DNA of 56,520 nucleotides from Burkholderiales bacterium (GCA_019745565.1 JAIESW010000030.1:1-56520), one strand, 5' to 3'. Counted from the stretch's first letter, positions 1 to 9,255 are shown. Numbers and translations are program-made. Notes: generated by a model not told the origin, from the sequence alone.

Positions 1-63
1 CGGGATCGACGGCAGTGCCGCCTTGGCCGCCTGCGCGGCCTTCGTCGTCTTTCTGCTTGGCAT
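1..63 (-). CDS. Possible N-terminal fragment of an IS256-type transposase (cut by window edge)
   Basis: On the minus strand an ATG at 63 is preceded by AAGGAG at good spacing and opens a frame beginning MPSRKTTKAAQ and continuing to LPSIP before the window ends. A basic start followed by a 'LPxIP' segment resembles the beginning of some IS256-family (mutator-type) transposases. The A/T-rich stretch at 94-115 would then lie near the terminal inverted repeat. Only 21 codons are visible and no catalytic DDE residue can be seen. A second ATG at 67 opens a different frame with poorer ribosome-site spacing. The family call is inferred from memory of the family's start and is weak. Confidence 0.35.
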   Translation of the reverse strand, partial: MPSRKTTKAAQAAKAALPSIP

Positions 64-198
64 ACATGCTCCTTGGCTTCATGTTATGCCTCGCACACAA
101 AAATACGGATAGCCTCATCTTCCAATGCCAAGCATCGGAAATCGAACACACCCACAGGGGGAGGCGTTCTAGACCCGCTCAGGAGGTCTGTGCGCACG

Positions 199-765
199 CT
201 ATTCGGAGGAGCGGGCTGCAGCGGCGATCCCTTCGTACTCGCGTGCGGCGTGTAGCAATTCCTCCCGCTCTGCGCCGGTCGCGTCAATCGCCAGTTGGTA
301 GGGAATCCGCTGCCCATTGCCGCGGCCCTCATCCCAAATAGCGTCCCACGGCCCGCTCTCCCTGTGGCTGACGTTAACCATGGGACGTGACATGTCCTCA
401 CGGCATCTGGTTGCCAAGGCCTGCATGATTTGCAGTTCGCGCTTGGTGAAGTGACTATCGTCAAACGACTGCAGCGGTCGGACTTCCTCGCAGACGAAGT
501 CGTATACCTTCACAGGTTCGACCGTGATGGCCTGCGCGAGGTCAGGCGCCAGGTCATCCCATTCCTGATAGAAGTCGATCGGTACCGGGCCCATCTTCCA
601 GGCGTGATACTCGAGGCCGGTAACACTGCGGCCGGTCTGCCGATAGTGCTCGAAGTCGAGAAGGTAGAGCAGCTTGATCACCTTGATCTTGCCGCAGTAC
701 TTCGTGCTCGCCGCGAAAAACAGCACGGCATTGATGAGCTTTTCTCGGTGGTGAGAAACGAGCAT
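199..765 (-). CDS. Panacea-domain (SocA-like, DUF4065) protein, putative antitoxin
   Basis: This 188-residue protein starts MLVSHHREKLINA and has the Panacea/SocA layout: an N-terminal 'KLINAVLFFA...KVIKLLYLLDFEHYRQTG' type segment, then 'LEYHAWKMGPVP' and a helical C-terminal half. In the family, SocA is a proteolytic adaptor antitoxin in Caulobacter, and Panacea domains act as antitoxins to many toxins. The frame is open upstream to 942, but that part reads through a tRNA-Arg remnant, so the internal ATG at 765 was chosen; no strong ribosome site precedes it. No toxin gene is visible on either side: downstream are only about 130 bp and then the possible insertion sequence. It lies outside the left attachment repeat, so it belongs to the flank or to another element. 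Confidence 0.72.
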   Translation of the reverse strand: MLVSHHREKLINAVLFFAASTKYCGKIKVIKLLYLLDFEHYRQTGRSVTGLEYHAWKMGPVPIDFYQEWDDLAPDLAQAITVEPVKVYDFVCEEVRPLQSFDDSHFTKRELQIMQALATRCREDMSRPMVNVSHRESGPWDAIWDEGRGNGQRIPYQLAIDATGAEREELLHAAREYEGIAAAARSSE

Positions 766-840
766 GGGGCGAGTATCCCGCCGGCAGTGGCTCCTTGGCA
801 ACGGGCGCAAAGGCACTAGTTCGTGAGCCGAGCCGTTCAG

Positions 841-922
841 CGACAAAGGCCTGCATCTCTGCAAGCCTCTGATTGGTTGGCGCGCCCGGCAGGATTCGAA
901 CCCACGACCCCCTGGTTCGTAG
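841..922. repeat. Left attachment-site repeat (attL) with orphan tRNA-Arg 3' half
   Basis: These 82 bp repeat at 24372-24453 with only two mismatches (876-877). The segment 878-922 is the reverse complement of the 3' half of the tRNA-Arg(ACG) gene, from the encoded CCA to the anticodon loop. Identity stops at 923, within the anticodon arm, and the 5' half of the tRNA is absent here. The other 37 bp (841-877) lie beyond the tRNA 3' end. This is the product expected of tyrosine-integrase insertion into a tRNA gene. Confidence 0.9.
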
Positions 923-1272
923 GCCGAGGAGTCCCCTCTCAACGTGTTTACAATCAGCCGCTTGCAAAGCTTGTCCGTTAGATCCTCAGCCTGTTTCTGT
1001 CACACCCATGGCACATTCGGTTCAAAATGGACAGGCTGCCAGCCCTACTTCCACAGTTCGAGGATATGAATTTTGGTAGATCAAGAAGTCGACTCTTGCT
1101 GTCGCCACTAGATTTGCGTGACGGGTGGCCCCCTGAGTCGTTGAGAAAGTTGCAGGCCAATTCGCTCGAAAGCTCGCACAGCCGCCCAATAGCCGGAATC
1201 GTGATTACATCGACCTAGCGTACGTCCCGTGCCCCGCAGGCATCTGTCGAGTGAGCAAATCGTCGACATCCC
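923..1272. other. Gene-poor left end of the island
   Basis: Between the left attachment repeat and the first metallopeptidase I find only short open frames (about 60 codons) on both strands with no recognisable motif, ribosome site or codon bias. No clear hairpin or promoter stands out. Confidence 0.6.
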
Positions 1273-3225
1273 TTATTCCCCTTGCTCCGATCGGTAGCGC
1301 AACGCGCGCCGCTTAATCGCGGTTGGAGAATAGAACCCTTCATAGAGCCCAAGCAGCGCGGTACCGTCGTGCGCGGTCAGACAGCGCGCGCCCTCCATCG
1401 AGCTAGACATGATGGCGTCGCGCTCGCGCAGATGACCCACTCCAAGCCAGTGTCCAACCTCGTGAGCTACCACCGGAAGCAAATCCACCGGAGACCCTTT
1501 GCCAAAAATCACCTTCCCAGACTGATAGTCAACAAACGAGTAGTCCCTCGCATTCACTTCAACCAGCAACGAATCCGGTTCGCAAGCGACAATGTTCTGA
1601 TCCTTTCCGCAAGATGTAGGACCGTCAAGCGACAACAGTCGCAGTCGCGCTATCGGCGTACCACCGATCTCTTCTTGCCTTGAACACATACCCCCTCGCA
1701 GTCTCTTGAGGGCAGGATATTTGTCGATATCCGCCGATTGACAGAGGGTCGTAAGCTCCTTGCTATCGTGCGCTAGCTTCAAATAGCGAGGAAAGCCCAT
1801 GTTGAATGGAGCACTGCCCGCTCTTACCCTGAGAATGTGGTTCAAATCGTCGTAAGCCACCTGGGGCGTGATGACCGGCGACAGCGGGTCGCTCAAAACC
1901 TGCCTTTGCGAACGTTCCGGTCCCAAGTAGTCCCTAAGGAGCCTGGCGACAGGAGACAAGACGTAGTGCTCGTCATCTATGCGTGCACCCACGAAGCTCC
2001 ACGCGTCGCACGCTCGACAACTCCTCCTCCAAAGCTCAATCGCCCGCAGAAGCGTCATATGGACCGCCTCGCGTGCAGCCTGCGTAATCGTACCGCTTTC
2101 GTCTCTTACTTCGGCAACGAGTAAAGAGCGTGCCTCGTGCGGCTTGGTAAGTACGCCGGCCCAGGGCGCAGTCGCATAGTCGTGGCAGATAAATTCAACC
2201 GCTGGTGCTGGATCCAGATCAATTGGGGCCGCAGCAAGCGCTTCCCTTGAAAACCATTGGGCATTCGAAGTGTAGGTAGAACTGCTAGGAGCAATATTGC
2301 CAAAATTCCGAACGGGGTGTACCACCGTCATGCGCACTCTTTGCCGGGGTCCAGTTGACTTCATGCGCACCTCGAACCGCCAGACGAGAGATGGATCGTC
2401 TGGCGCCACGATCCCAATGGTCCCAGCAAGAGCCAATGACCGCAACTTTCTGCTAAGCGCGAATATTGCTTCGCAAACCGCTGTGTAAGGTTGGTCGCTC
2501 GCACTCGATTTCATCAGAATAGACACTTTCCCGGTGATCGGGCTTCTATTCGCCGACACGCTCTGAAGACGAAGAACCACCTCACCTCTACCTCTGACAT
2601 AAAACACATTCGGAGAAGTTTTTCGAGATTCCGCCACGTAAGTCCGCGTCTCCGTTGCGGTAGATCCCGTCGTTACAGCGGTTTGGGCACGCAGTCGGCG
2701 ACATTCAGGCAACGTGGAAAGCCAAGGATTCGACACTTGGTCTGTAGTAGCGGACACCGCAATCTGTGCGCCATTCCGTTTCTCCAACGGGGTCGCCTCC
2801 ACCACCCACTCGTACTCCCCTTCAGCAACGCTCGCAGAAAGAACAAGGCTTCCGAAACCTGGCGCTGCGAGAACAAAGTCGGGAAAATCACAAACATGTG
2901 TCGTCTTCCCGGCATTGTTTCTTGCGCTAACGCGCAGGGCGACTCTCCTGCTCAATCCTTCATCAGGTTGCAATGCAGAGTATCCCGGAAGCATCGCCTG
3001 CATGAGCACGAGGTAGATACTGCCGGGGCCGCGGAAACGCGCTTCGACTGGTACATTCTCCATCGGCGGGGCTCGGCGCATGGAATTCCACAGTTCCACG
3101 CGATGTCCTACGTAGGCATCGCCAGTCAAGGTAGTGCAATCGCCGGCGTGCGCGCCCCGGCATAGGCCAGTGGCGATGCTCACCAATGCGAACGCAGCTA
3201 TAACAATCCGTCCAAGAGACGTCAT
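1273..3225 (-). CDS. Secreted metzincin-type zinc metallopeptidase, copy A
   Basis: This 650-residue protein opens with a typical signal peptide (MTSLGRIVIAAFALVSIATG to about AHA). Near its C-terminus it has the zinc motif HEVGHWLGVGH (H588, E589, H592, H598), followed by 'AIMSSSMEGARCL', a plausible Met-turn. These define the metzincin/matrixin-like peptidases. The large region before the catalytic end has no domain I recognise. It contains a 'CRACD' pair near the middle and the segment 'LLVEVNARDYSFVDYQSGK' just before the catalytic motif. The protein at 7333-9255 shares this layout and tail, so the two are paralogues. This gene is divergent from the other three members of the group. Its substrate and its secretion beyond the periplasm are unknown. 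Low GC content sets it apart from the chromosome. Confidence 0.8.
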   Translation of the reverse strand: MTSLGRIVIAAFALVSIATGLCRGAHAGDCTTLTGDAYVGHRVELWNSMRRAPPMENVPVEARFRGPGSIYLVLMQAMLPGYSALQPDEGLSRRVALRVSARNNAGKTTHVCDFPDFVLAAPGFGSLVLSASVAEGEYEWVVEATPLEKRNGAQIAVSATTDQVSNPWLSTLPECRRLRAQTAVTTGSTATETRTYVAESRKTSPNVFYVRGRGEVVLRLQSVSANRSPITGKVSILMKSSASDQPYTAVCEAIFALSRKLRSLALAGTIGIVAPDDPSLVWRFEVRMKSTGPRQRVRMTVVHPVRNFGNIAPSSSTYTSNAQWFSREALAAAPIDLDPAPAVEFICHDYATAPWAGVLTKPHEARSLLVAEVRDESGTITQAAREAVHMTLLRAIELWRRSCRACDAWSFVGARIDDEHYVLSPVARLLRDYLGPERSQRQVLSDPLSPVITPQVAYDDLNHILRVRAGSAPFNMGFPRYLKLAHDSKELTTLCQSADIDKYPALKRLRGGMCSRQEEIGGTPIARLRLLSLDGPTSCGKDQNIVACEPDSLLVEVNARDYSFVDYQSGKVIFGKGSPVDLLPVVAHEVGHWLGVGHLRERDAIMSSSMEGARCLTAHDGTALLGLYEGFYSPTAIKRRALRYRSEQGE

Positions 3226-4153
3226 TGCACCTCCATTGCCTCCACCAACTTCGCGTCAGTTTCCGAGGTGGTTGCATGCACGATATGCGCCGTCCGGCTA
3301 ACGTAGCACGTTCTGCCAAATTCGCTGAGGTCATGGCCCATAGTAACTCTGTTAGCTGGAGCCCTTAGCAGTTTGGTGAGCATCCCCAACGCGTATTGGG
3401 ATTTTGAGCTCGATCGTGACGTCGAATCTTAGGAAATGAGTGCATGGAAAGTCCAGGCATATGCGGGGCCGACATCACCCACCAAGAGCTGTTCCGTTAA
3501 AGCGCCTGACCGACGTCGCGACCAGTACCGCTGCGTGTTGCAATCTTCCCGGCAACGACGTACGGATCACCATTCCCCAGCATATCCGCCCAGTCCCGTG
3601 GCCCACCGGAAGGCTCGTTCGTCATCGAGCGCTTTCAGTACGACAATCGGCACTTTCGGCGTGCATACGGTCGACTTTGGGATCAACTCCGCTGGGGCTG
3701 ATGATCGCGTGGTTTGGAGTTGGCATTGGACTTCTCCGAGAACCGTAGACAACCCGGCGCCTCACAGAGCGACCCTTTCGGGACTGGCGCCACCCAAATG
3801 GCTTTGACGTCAGGTTCGCTTGGAGACTTCCTTATAGTCGAAGACATCGGCTTTTCAACAAACTGCTAGCTGTGGCGCATAGCATTCACGACGAGATTGC
3901 CCTCATGGGGCACCTCAATCGATTGGGTGCATCTCAATCTGTAATTTATCTGTAAGTACCTATGGAGTACTGTTGAACAATCGTATGAGCGATCGCAGGA
4001 TTGTCGCCCTCGTGAATGTCCGCTATAGAAGCAACATCGTCAACAACACGCACACTCAATATTGCCATAACCTCGAAAAGCACGCCGAGCCCTTCTCGAT
4101 TGTTGAACCCCAAAGAGCGCGAGCAATGGAACAACAGACTGGAGACACATGAA
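3226..4153. other. 928-bp divergent intergenic region, no supportable gene
   Basis: The region separates the divergent metallopeptidase A and the exported protein at 4154. Frames of 60-123 codons overlap between about 3436 and 3807 on both strands, but none has a convincing ribosome site, known motif or consistent codon use. The region should hold promoters for both directions; I could not pick a convincing -35/-10 pair. It may contain a decayed gene. Confidence 0.5.
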
Positions 4154-5749
4154 ATGCACGTGTTGATACGATTATGGGTAGCCATCTGTCTTTGGATACC
4201 GCTCTTGGGTATGCACGCGCGCGCAGACATGCTGGCGGCAATTACGACCAGCTGCCCATCTAAGGAAACAGCGAAAGTCGCACCTATTGTGGGCGTGCTT
4301 GCTACTGAGCTGGTAGCCATCGCGGTTGATGCCGTCGGGGCTTCGCTCGCGAGTGCGGCAGAGACCAAATCTGTTTCTCGAGCAATCCAAACGCAGGAAC
4401 TACCCTTCTACCAGTTCGCGAAGGACGGCGACGTCAATATCAATCCGAGATTCGGCTGCATTGTTGTGTTCGATGCCGCGCTCGGCAGGAGACCGACTCC
4501 GATACCTGCTCCAGCGCCCGATAAGAAGTCCTCCACGGTCCCGCCGAGAGTCCCTGGGTGGTTTTCGAACATCCAGAAGAGCACGGCATTCTCTGACGCC
4601 GTAACCCCAGCCGGCGTGCCGCCCTTGACCCTCACTTCCTTGCCTAGGTTCTATTTCGAGGCTTCCATCGATCCACAGCTCGGTATGGACCGCTTCAAAC
4701 TCACTCCACGGGTTCTTTACGTCGGTGATTTTCAAGAGTCGGAGTTCTACTCCAAGGCCACCCGAGCGTATGCAATTTCCCTCAATTTCACAGATGCTAG
4801 CAGTCTTGTTACATTCGATTCTACGAACATACTTTTCGAGAATATCGGACGCCAGTCCAATCTTATCAACCCCGAATACTGGCAGCAGGAGGGCAACTCC
4901 CTGGAACTCAAGATGCCGCCGAGTTGGCCCGAAGCGCGATTCATCCGCACTTTTCCGAGGACGCTCGATGTAATAGATCATCAACGTGCTATTCAACACA
5001 AGGTGGAGCCATACTTGTTTGCGAACGCCGCTTTTAGGAATCACCTTTCCCCTGTCCTCCCACCTCGCAAGATGGCCGAGGATGAGGCTGCACTTGACCT
5101 CAGTCTTAAAGAGCTCTGCACCGCCATCCAAGAGACGAACGCCGACCGGCCTAAGTCCGTACCTTGGATCGTCGATGATCGATGCCCCGTACACCTCTTC
5201 AGAGCCAGACAGGACTTCCAACGAGAGCGGAAAAAGGTACAGGCGCAACTTGATCGCGAATGGGCTAAGGAATTTGCGACCTTCGTCAATAAGAAAGGGA
5301 AGATCTGTGATGATGTCTCTCTACCTGACAATGGAGGCGTAGTGACGCAATGTGCATTGCCCGCACTGGACCACTCGTTGCGCGTCGGTGGGTCACTCGT
5401 AATCAAAGTTAGCGTTGTGGAGACTCGCGATCCACTGTCTTTTGTGAGAACACTAGCTTCGGCCTTTAGCAACAACTCCGACACGATCAAGGCTACCATA
5501 GATCAGCGCGTCAATCCGGTGAAGCGAGAGCAAGCAACGGTTGCGTCAGAAGCGGCCGTGCGCAATGCGGCCAACACATATGAGGTCTCCCGGCTTAAGG
5601 CCCAAGCACTAGAGGCGAAACTCGCCGAATCCAGCGACAAACCTGAATCAGAGCGCCTTGAGATCCAGATCGAATTGACAATAGCGAAGATCCAAGCCAA
5701 CAAGGACGCGCGTGCCGCCGGCGTGCCGCCACCGTACCCTGGGCTCTGA
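4154..5749 (+). CDS. Exported protein of unknown function in the protease group
   Basis: I do not recognise this 532-residue protein. The ATG at 4154 is preceded by GGAG at 9 bp and starts a clean signal peptide (MHVLIRLWVAICLWIPLLG, cleavage near HARA); the frame is open further upstream without such features. The mature protein has a short hydrophobic segment (VGVLATELVAIAVDAVGASLASA), a Pro-rich linker (PTPIPAPAPDKK), a long mixed region, and a C-terminal Ala/Glu/Lys-rich stretch likely to form a helix or coiled coil, ending PPPYPGL. It is followed 153 bp later by the C11 lipoprotein on the same strand. Its position between three exported peptidases suggests a substrate, inhibitor or anchor, but nothing in the sequence decides this. 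Confidence 0.7.
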   Translation: MHVLIRLWVAICLWIPLLGMHARADMLAAITTSCPSKETAKVAPIVGVLATELVAIAVDAVGASLASAAETKSVSRAIQTQELPFYQFAKDGDVNINPRFGCIVVFDAALGRRPTPIPAPAPDKKSSTVPPRVPGWFSNIQKSTAFSDAVTPAGVPPLTLTSLPRFYFEASIDPQLGMDRFKLTPRVLYVGDFQESEFYSKATRAYAISLNFTDASSLVTFDSTNILFENIGRQSNLINPEYWQQEGNSLELKMPPSWPEARFIRTFPRTLDVIDHQRAIQHKVEPYLFANAAFRNHLSPVLPPRKMAEDEAALDLSLKELCTAIQETNADRPKSVPWIVDDRCPVHLFRARQDFQRERKKVQAQLDREWAKEFATFVNKKGKICDDVSLPDNGGVVTQCALPALDHSLRVGGSLVIKVSVVETRDPLSFVRTLASAFSNNSDTIKATIDQRVNPVKREQATVASEAAVRNAANTYEVSRLKAQALEAKLAESSDKPESERLEIQIELTIAKIQANKDARAAGVPPPYPGL

Positions 5750-5902
5750 CAAACGCAATCCGTTGGTCGCCCGAAAACAAAGGGACAAGCTATATCACCA
5801 GTCTTTGCAAGTGCCAGGACCCAAGCTCCTTCGGCAGAGCGCAGGGTTCGTGGCTATTCTAAGCCTGGGAGCAGGCGCAGACCACCAACTGAGGAGCTGA
5901 CA

Positions 5903-7285
5903 ATGCCACGAGCTGCTTTAGCGGCGAAGCACGTTGTTCAAGTGATCTTTGTCCTGCTTGCTTGCGCATCCTTCTCGGCTTGCGGAGGTGACGCGAAGCG
6001 ATCTGAGAACGTTGTCCAGAAGGTGTCGCCCACCCCATGGACCATCATGGTCTATATGAATGCAAAGAACAATCTGGAGGGAGATGCGATCGACAATTTC
6101 TATGAGATCGCTCAAGTACAGGGCATCGATCGCGTAAATCTTCTCGTCGAGATGGGCCGCCCAAAAAATCACTATTCAAAGGTCGACGAAGCGTGGGATG
6201 GCGTAATGAGATTCCGGGTAACGGGAAAGGAGTCAAAGCCTCGTCGTGCCTCTGCGTTGGACGCGCTGGGGGATGTAGATATGGCGTCTCCAGAAACGCT
6301 AAGGCGGTTTGTTGAGTGGAGCATGGAGCACTATCCTGCTCAGCGATACATGCTGATCGTTTGGAATCATGGCCAGGGGTGGCGTTTCCAACGGGCTCTG
6401 AAGAAGCAATTGCGGGACCAAGGCGCACGCAGAGCGGTGAGTGACGTGACTCTTGCCGACCTATCGAACGCGGATACCCCTGGTGTTGGCGGATTCCGAG
6501 CAATTTCATATGACGAGGATTCCGGGAATCTGCTCTACAACCGCCAACTTCAGGACGAGCTGCAAGGGTTAGCGAAATCCGGGAAGCGCATTGACGTTCT
6601 TGGATTTGATGCGTGCCTAATGGCTATGGTCGAGACCGCTTATGCGTTTCGTAGCATATCAAAGGTGATGATCGCTAGTGAAGAGTTAGAGCCTGGCGCC
6701 GGTTGGCCCTATTTGGATTGGTTATCTAGGCTTGTGTCTAAGCCGAGCGCCACTCCTCAGGAGGTGGGTGCCATGGTCGTGGAGGCGTACGGGAGACGGT
6801 ATGGGAACAACTACCTAACAACTCTGTCGGCAATTGAGCTCGGCCGCGTCGAAATGTTGGCTCAAAAGATCTCGGCGTTAAGCACCACGATATTGCAGAG
6901 TCCACAGGAAATGGACGCTTTGGTTCACGTTCGAAAGGGAGTCAGGGGCTATGGTGATTGGGCCACGCCTTCCTTGGGGTTTTCCGTAGACCTCGATTTT
7001 CTCCTACGTAGTTTGGAGAAAATGACAACGAACGCCACGGTGCTGGCTCGATCTCATGACGTCCGTCAAGAATTGGGGCGCACTGTAATCCGCGTTTATG
7101 CCTCGTCGCGGCTTTTGAATGAATACGGGGGTGCTGGGTTGGCTATTTACTATCCAAATGGACGAACTGAATTTGACCGGGACGACTACCGAGACGGTTA
7201 CCGTGTTTCGAATACCTTTCACCCAGTGGAGTTTGTTCAAAAGGAAGCTTGGTCCCAAATGCTCGCTGGCATTCTTGGGATATAG
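5903..7285 (+). CDS. Clostripain-family (peptidase C11) lipoprotein
   Basis: This 460-residue protein has a lipoprotein signal sequence with a lipobox near FSAC-GG (Cys27; LLAC at Cys21 is an alternative). It then has the caspase-clan C11 fold markers: 'PWTIMVYMNAKNNLEGDA', the catalytic histidine in VWNHGQGW (H156), 'AISYDEDSG', and the catalytic cysteine in GFDACLMA (C238), followed by 'ASEELEPGAGWPY'. Family members cleave after Arg or Lys and often self-process. The protein is probably anchored to the outer membrane, because no Asp follows the lipid Cys. The metallopeptidase paralogue B starts 47 bp downstream, consistent with co-transcription. The target is unknown. Confidence 0.85.
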   Translation: MPRAALAAKHVVQVIFVLLACASFSACGGDAKRSENVVQKVSPTPWTIMVYMNAKNNLEGDAIDNFYEIAQVQGIDRVNLLVEMGRPKNHYSKVDEAWDGVMRFRVTGKESKPRRASALDALGDVDMASPETLRRFVEWSMEHYPAQRYMLIVWNHGQGWRFQRALKKQLRDQGARRAVSDVTLADLSNADTPGVGGFRAISYDEDSGNLLYNRQLQDELQGLAKSGKRIDVLGFDACLMAMVETAYAFRSISKVMIASEELEPGAGWPYLDWLSRLVSKPSATPQEVGAMVVEAYGRRYGNNYLTTLSAIELGRVEMLAQKISALSTTILQSPQEMDALVHVRKGVRGYGDWATPSLGFSVDLDFLLRSLEKMTTNATVLARSHDVRQELGRTVIRVYASSRLLNEYGGAGLAIYYPNGRTEFDRDDYRDGYRVSNTFHPVEFVQKEAWSQMLAGILGI

Positions 7286-7332
7286 CTCTGCGCTTGTTCT
7301 GTACCATCTGCATGATCAGGAAGGAGTAGCCG

Positions 7333-9255
7333 GTGTCAACGACCAATGGAGCCTTGCTGGGATTCGCTATGCTCGTCTGCGCTGGTATGACATTCGCGCA
7401 GGAAATGCGAGGACCCACGTCCTGTTCGCTTCTCAACCAAGGAAGAGCGGTGGTCGCCCTGCCAGTTGAACTTGCGGGAGATGTGGGTTATCGATCCGTC
7501 GCGGTGGGAGCTCCAATAGTGCAGAAGGAATTCAACGGGCCCGGCAGAATCTTCATATCTATCAACCAAGTGATGCAGCGCCCAGTTGTAAGGCCGACGC
7601 GCCCGGCACCTGCACCGATTTTTGGTGCATGGGGTCAAGTATCGCTCCGAGTCGAAGCAGTTGATGCGAGTACGGGTAAGAGTTTTCTCCCATGCTCCGG
7701 CCTCGATGTGCCGATCTCCGTGCTTTCCTCGATCGTCATCGTCGATGTCGGCCCGGGAGCATATAAGTGGAGGATGCAAGTAACCGAAAAAGACAAGGGG
7801 AATGCGTCCCGTGACCAGATGCTGAGCATATATGCAGGGACGGACATTCTCCGCCAAGCTGCCGTGGACGTAGCCCCAATCTGTAGGAGATTAACGGAAG
7901 ACGATTTTTCCAAGTTAACAACGCGTCGACTAAATACCGTCTCCCTTTGGAGTCCGGCGGATGGACTTGATGGAGAGCCTCTTTACGTCGAAGGTCCGCT
8001 TGATCTCGTGATGCGGTTGCGCCAGAAGGCCGGAACATCGTTCTCCATACGGACCTTAGCGAAACCGACTTGGACTGGATCGTTCGCACCTGCCTGCGTG
8101 TCCGAAATTGGGGCCAACGCTGAAGCCACTGACACGTTCGTGGTCGCTAGTGCTCGCCCACATACGTCATTGACCGATGGCATAAAGGCAGTATGGAGGG
8201 TAGAGGTATCAACGCTGGGCTCAGTTGAGCGCGAGTCCGCGATGTCGTTGGAATTCTTCGAGATCGTTCACGATTTCGAGAACCCAACCCCACCTCAGTT
8301 AGCACTGCCTCCCGGAGGGCTCCGCAGAGCGACCAGCGAGCTTGTTTGTTCGTCCAAGAACCTCGGCAGCGGCCCTCTCAATAAAGAGTCGTTATCTAGC
8401 AATTTTGCCGGCGTTCCTCTGTTAAGGGTAAAGATTGCAAGCAGCCAGAACGCCATATCGCAGCAAGAACGCGGATTGATACGAGATGCCCTCTTGGAGG
8501 CAGTCGCTTTGTGGAGGTTCGTGTGTCCCGCCTGCGAACCGACGAACATGGTACTAGTCGAGATTGATGGAGAACGCTATGTGCACCCAGGCGTTCGGCG
8601 ATTCATGGAAGCGCTGCCTCAGCATCCTGAGCTTCTGAAGCCTCCGGACGGAGAAGCCAGTTTAAGAGACCCTGGACGCCCCGGCAGCTATATGCTTGAC
8701 GATTTTCTTGCATCAAATTTGGGTGGCCGGATCGGAATAGATGCTGCAAGCCAGAACTACGAGAAACTCGCCAATTGGGGCTCACAGAAAGAAGAGGTTT
8801 GTAAGCTCGCCAGTAGTCGAAAAACTTCGTTTCGTCTTGCTGCTCTATCTCGAGCGATTGGTTGCGAAGGAGAGAGAGCAGTAAACTCCATCGAATTCAC
8901 TCTTCTACTAAGTGCGACACCTGTAGGGTGTGGGTCAAGCGCGAACGTGGTGGCATGTGAAGCCGATCCATGGCTCGTCGAGCTTAATGTCAGAGACTAC
9001 CAATTCGTGGACCATCGGACACGCCAAACTGTGATCGGAAGCTCTGGCACACAGGTGGGGATATTGCCCGTAATATTGCACGAACTAGGCCACTGGATTG
9101 GGATGGGTCATCTTCGGGGTGGCGAGACGATAATGGCTGATACTCTGAAGAATGCGCGTTGCCTTACCGACTACGATGCTTGGATCTTGTCGAGAATAGC
9201 CCGCTCATCGGAACCGTGGAAGGCGTATACCGGCGCTGCACTTCGATACAAGTAA
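7333..9255 (+). CDS. Secreted metzincin-type zinc metallopeptidase, copy B
   Basis: This 640-residue paralogue of the protein at 1273-3225 starts at GTG 7333, behind AAGGAG at 7 bp. A signal peptide (MSTTNGALLGFAMLVCAGM to about TFA) is followed by a long region with no domain I recognise. Near the C-terminus it has HELGHWIGMGH (H583, E584, H587, H593), then 'ETIMADTLKNARCL'. It shares 'LVELNVRDYQFVDHRT' just before the catalytic motif with copy A, plus a 'CPACEP' pair near the middle. It is the last gene of the plus-strand run exported protein, C11 lipoprotein, metallopeptidase. The function is inferred from the motif; the substrate is unknown. Confidence 0.8.
   Translation: MSTTNGALLGFAMLVCAGMTFAQEMRGPTSCSLLNQGRAVVALPVELAGDVGYRSVAVGAPIVQKEFNGPGRIFISINQVMQRPVVRPTRPAPAPIFGAWGQVSLRVEAVDASTGKSFLPCSGLDVPISVLSSIVIVDVGPGAYKWRMQVTEKDKGNASRDQMLSIYAGTDILRQAAVDVAPICRRLTEDDFSKLTTRRLNTVSLWSPADGLDGEPLYVEGPLDLVMRLRQKAGTSFSIRTLAKPTWTGSFAPACVSEIGANAEATDTFVVASARPHTSLTDGIKAVWRVEVSTLGSVERESAMSLEFFEIVHDFENPTPPQLALPPGGLRRATSELVCSSKNLGSGPLNKESLSSNFAGVPLLRVKIASSQNAISQQERGLIRDALLEAVALWRFVCPACEPTNMVLVEIDGERYVHPGVRRFMEALPQHPELLKPPDGEASLRDPGRPGSYMLDDFLASNLGGRIGIDAASQNYEKLANWGSQKEEVCKLASSRKTSFRLAALSRAIGCEGERAVNSIEFTLLLSATPVGCGSSANVVACEADPWLVELNVRDYQFVDHRTRQTVIGSSGTQVGILPVILHELGHWIGMGHLRGGETIMADTLKNARCLTDYDAWILSRIARSSEPWKAYTGAALRYK

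Noticed and set aside
766..942. Upstream extension of the Panacea reading frame
   Set aside because: The extension translates the 3' half of a tRNA-Arg gene and the attachment repeat, so it is not protein-coding. The internal ATG at 765 matches the family start.
3436..3807. A 123-codon frame in the divergent protease region
   Set aside because: It has no ribosome site or motif, and competing frames of similar length lie on both strands at the same place.
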